DNA of 64,000 nt from Gammaproteobacteria bacterium. GTDB taxonomy: Bacteria; Pseudomonadota; Gammaproteobacteria; Pseudomonadales; Halieaceae. Numbering within the stretch: position 1 is the first letter of the stretch; every line of letters starts with the position of its first letter. Location: contig JANSYN010000010.1 of the NCBI GenBank assembly GCA_024742415.1, forward strand, positions 103,251 to 167,250, given 5' to 3'. The position numbers were made by a program, and so were the translations under genes. The notes below the pieces were generated by a model that had not been told where the DNA came from, searched no databases, and saw only the letters and a list, made by a program, of their open reading frames with translations. Below are positions 62,356 to 64,000 of the stretch, piece by piece.

Positions 62356-62845
62356 GGTTACCCCAGGCCATCCGGTGAGCCTTTTGGCGATCTGCCATTT
62401 ATCAGTGTGCGCCGCGCGGTGTAGCTTCGCCTCAGGCGGTTTGGCCCGAAGCTTCGATTTGCTTACCACTAGTCAACACGGCATGGACCATGAAAGTGTT
62501 CTGCGTTAACATTGCCGCCGGCCGCGTCCCCACGCCGCCCGCATACTTCCCGCAGGCTTCAGGTAAACGGTCGCTCCGGTGACACATAATTTACATTTCT
62601 GATGGCGCTCCTGGGAGATAATACGTGACGCTTGGGCCGGCGCTGGAAACGGCAGCCGGCGATCACAAGGGAACTGTTGGATCCACGGATGTATCGCATT
62701 TGCAGTGAGTGTTTTTTCGCCTGGAAAAAAGGCGTCTGGGCAGCGCCGCAGGGCTTGCAGGCCCCGATTTTTTCCCCTCATGCCCGTCGCGGGCCTATCA
62801 GCCCTTAGGCGGGCCGATTGCCCCTGAATTGAACAGAGTCTTAAC
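62356..62845. other. Intergenic region after the Mrp operon; nothing firm
   Basis: This 490-bp stretch has weak inverted repeats near 62705-62760 but no T-tract terminator, no tRNA-like fold and no trusted coding frame. A minus-strand open frame (62506-63006) passes through it and overlaps the OrfA-like gene. A TTTACA (62590) and GATAAT (62617) pair is spaced too far apart for a normal promoter. Confidence 0.4.
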
Positions 62846-63121
62846 ATGGAACGTAAGATGCTCTCCGGATTTTCTGATGAACACATTGCACGCATGCTCA
62901 AGGAGCACAGAGGCGCATCGGAGGTCGCCGATCTGGCTGCCTGCCTTGGAATTACTGAGGACACGGTGCGGCGCTGGCAGTCCGAGGTAAACGAGGAGGA
63001 GGCCACCCTCGAAGTGCGATTGCGTCAGTTAGAGGGCGAGAACGTTATTTTGAAGCGCCTGCTCGCTGAAGCCGAACTGGACAAGGCCGCCCTCAAGGAA
63101 GTGCTCAGGGGCAACTGGTAG
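62846..63121 (+). CDS. Orphan IS3-type OrfA-like helix-turn-helix protein (91 aa)
   Basis: The pattern FSDEHIARMLKEHRGASEVADLAACLGITEDTVRRWQ matches, piecewise, the IS3/IS911 OrfA helix-turn-helix, and the C-terminus (ENVILKRLLAEAELDKAALKEVL then GNW) matches the OrfA leucine zipper. No OrfB (DDE integrase) frame follows and no terminal inverted repeats were found, so it is either a transposase remnant or a domesticated DNA-binding protein. ATG 62846 is the only start; the ribosome-binding site is weak. Length is close to full OrfA. Confidence 0.75.
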   Translation: MERKMLSGFSDEHIARMLKEHRGASEVADLAACLGITEDTVRRWQSEVNEEEATLEVRLRQLEGENVILKRLLAEAELDKAALKEVLRGNW

Positions 63122-63215
63122 CCTCACAACGCGCACGCCAGCGCAGTGCTGTGCGTGCAGTAACGTCCGTGCGGTAACGTGCGTGAAATTCTCCGCAACA
63201 GCCTTCCAATCAGAC

Positions 63216-63221
63216 TATAAT
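63216..63221 (+). promoter_or_regulatory. Possible -10 box before the HDOD gene
   Basis: A perfect TATAAT lies 107 bp upstream of ATG 63329 in the 207-bp gap; no good -35 hexamer is at normal distance. Confidence 0.3.
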
Positions 63222-63328
63222 GGCCCTCGGAATCCCGCCAGCCCCTGTGCAACGTGCACGCACTTGAAGGTGCAGATTCGTTGGGCTGCTGCGTAACTCT
63301 ACAATGAAAACTACAAGAGTAAACGCCT

Positions 63329-64000
63329 ATGAATGCAGCACTAGAGCACAGTCTCGAACAGGTCATTGCATCCGGTAATCTCGATTTGCCCGTTCTGCCG
63401 GCGGTAGCCGCCAGGGTGATGGAGCTGACGCGCGATCCGGACTCAAGCGCGGCCGATCTGGCAGCGCTGGTGCAGAGCGACCAGACGCTGGCCGGGTATA
63501 TCATGCGCGTCGCCAATTCGGCAGCCTATGCCGGTCGGGACCCGATGCAGACCCTGCAGCAGGCCATCACCCGCCTCGGTATGCAGCAGATCAGCCAAAT
63601 GGCACTGACCATGATCGTGGGTGAAGTGCTGCTGAAACTGGACAAACAAACTGAGGCCATTGTTGCGGGCCTGTGGCGGACGTCGCTCGGTACGGCCGCG
63701 TGGTCTCGCGAGATCGCACGCATGCTGCGCGAGAATACCGAAACCACTTTCCTGTCTGGCCTGCTGCACGAAATCGGCAAGCCGGTTGCCCTGCATACCG
63801 TCGTTGCCGTTGCACAGGAGCAGGCGCTGACGCTTGATGAAGACGACCTGGTGGCCCTGATGAACCGGTACCACCGCAGCATTGGTGCAAGCCTTGCCAG
63901 CGCGTGGCGACTGCCGGAGTCGGTGATCGAAACCATTAACCATATTGACGATCACAGCGCCGCTCCCAGTGCATCCCAGGTCGTCGCGATCGTTCGCGGT
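63329..64000 (+). CDS. HDOD-domain protein, C-terminus cut by window edge
   Basis: ATG 63329 opens a frame of 224 codons running off the window. It shows the HDOD pattern: LPVLPAVAARVMELT at the N-terminus, LAALVQSDQTLAGYIMRVANSA, then AITRLGMQQISQMAL and a HEIGK segment (SGLLHEIGKPVA) reminiscent of HD-type metal phosphohydrolases, though HDOD proteins lack most catalytic residues. They act in signalling, often with cyclic-di-GMP or flagellar control. The conserved remainder and any second domain lie outside the window. AGAGT precedes the start. Confidence 0.88.
   Translation, partial: MNAALEHSLEQVIASGNLDLPVLPAVAARVMELTRDPDSSAADLAALVQSDQTLAGYIMRVANSAAYAGRDPMQTLQQAITRLGMQQISQMALTMIVGEVLLKLDKQTEAIVAGLWRTSLGTAAWSREIARMLRENTETTFLSGLLHEIGKPVALHTVVAVAQEQALTLDEDDLVALMNRYHRSIGASLASAWRLPESVIETINHIDDHSAAPSASQVVAIVRG

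Noticed and set aside
62506-63006. 166-aa minus-strand frame
   Set aside because: No recognisable domain, antisense to the OrfA-like gene, composition of a shadow frame.
1-64000. tRNA or rRNA genes
   Set aside because: No cloverleaf-like or rRNA-like sequence was noticed by eye in the gaps; a covariance-model scan was not possible.

Overview
The window is a GC-rich, densely packed bacterial chromosome segment. Outer-membrane TonB-dependent receptors, an RND copper-type efflux set, PlsB-type acyltransferase, a patatin/outer-membrane barrel protein and many stacked, overlapping genes point to a Gram-negative proteobacterium. The mix of P450, Baeyer-Villiger monooxygenases (BVMOs), Rieske oxygenase, 3-ketosteroid-dehydrogenase-like flavoprotein and TonB receptors resembles marine gammaproteobacteria that degrade steroids or cyclic terpenoids; this placement is inference. 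No tRNA, rRNA, CRISPR array or intact transposon was seen.

Layout. 1-13752: catabolic genes (a partial PQQ dehydrogenase, an acyl-CoA ligase, a KstD-like flavoprotein, alpha/beta hydrolases, a P450, and a TetR/EthA-like BVMO/hydrolase/second BVMO/sulfotransferase run). 14134-18326: a secreted beta-propeller/di-heme/calcium-repeat protein followed by a perfect terminator, then an Lgt-like membrane protein and a GlsB-type protein. 18597-24651: glycerolipid assembly (HAD-PlsC fusion, PlsB, GpsA, monoacylglycerol lipase). 24660-32147: a TonB-domain remnant, a secreted protein with a C-terminal sorting-like tail, and a CusCBA efflux operon with a Cys-containing secreted protein upstream. 32353-54820: a second catabolic block with two TonB receptors, three SDR/HsaD/HsaA-like genes, LysR, sulfatase + DUF3604, and an operon of acetoacetate-decarboxylase-like, amidohydrolase, KshA-like Rieske and SDR genes, then a patatin, a DUF900 hydrolase and a TetR. 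55003-62355: an eight-gene, mostly overlapping Mrp-type cation/proton antiporter operon without a full MrpA. 62846 to the end: an orphan IS3-OrfA-like gene and the start of an HDOD-domain gene.

How it may work together (inference): TonB receptors import a bulky hydrophobic or sulfated cyclic compound; sulfatase and sulfotransferase remove or add sulfate; CoA ligase, KstD-like enzyme, P450 and KshA-like Rieske enzyme activate the ring system; BVMOs insert oxygen to give esters or lactones that the neighbouring serine hydrolases open.

The most unusual feature is a set of six short tandem-repeat arrays with unrelated units (12, 13, 15, 15, 17 and 18 bp), four in upstream regions of genes and two inside coding termini. 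Two further signals are a 12-nt sequence shared just upstream of both TonB receptors, and a 25-nt element (20 of 25 identical) upstream of the sulfatase and of the acetoacetate-decarboxylase-like gene.
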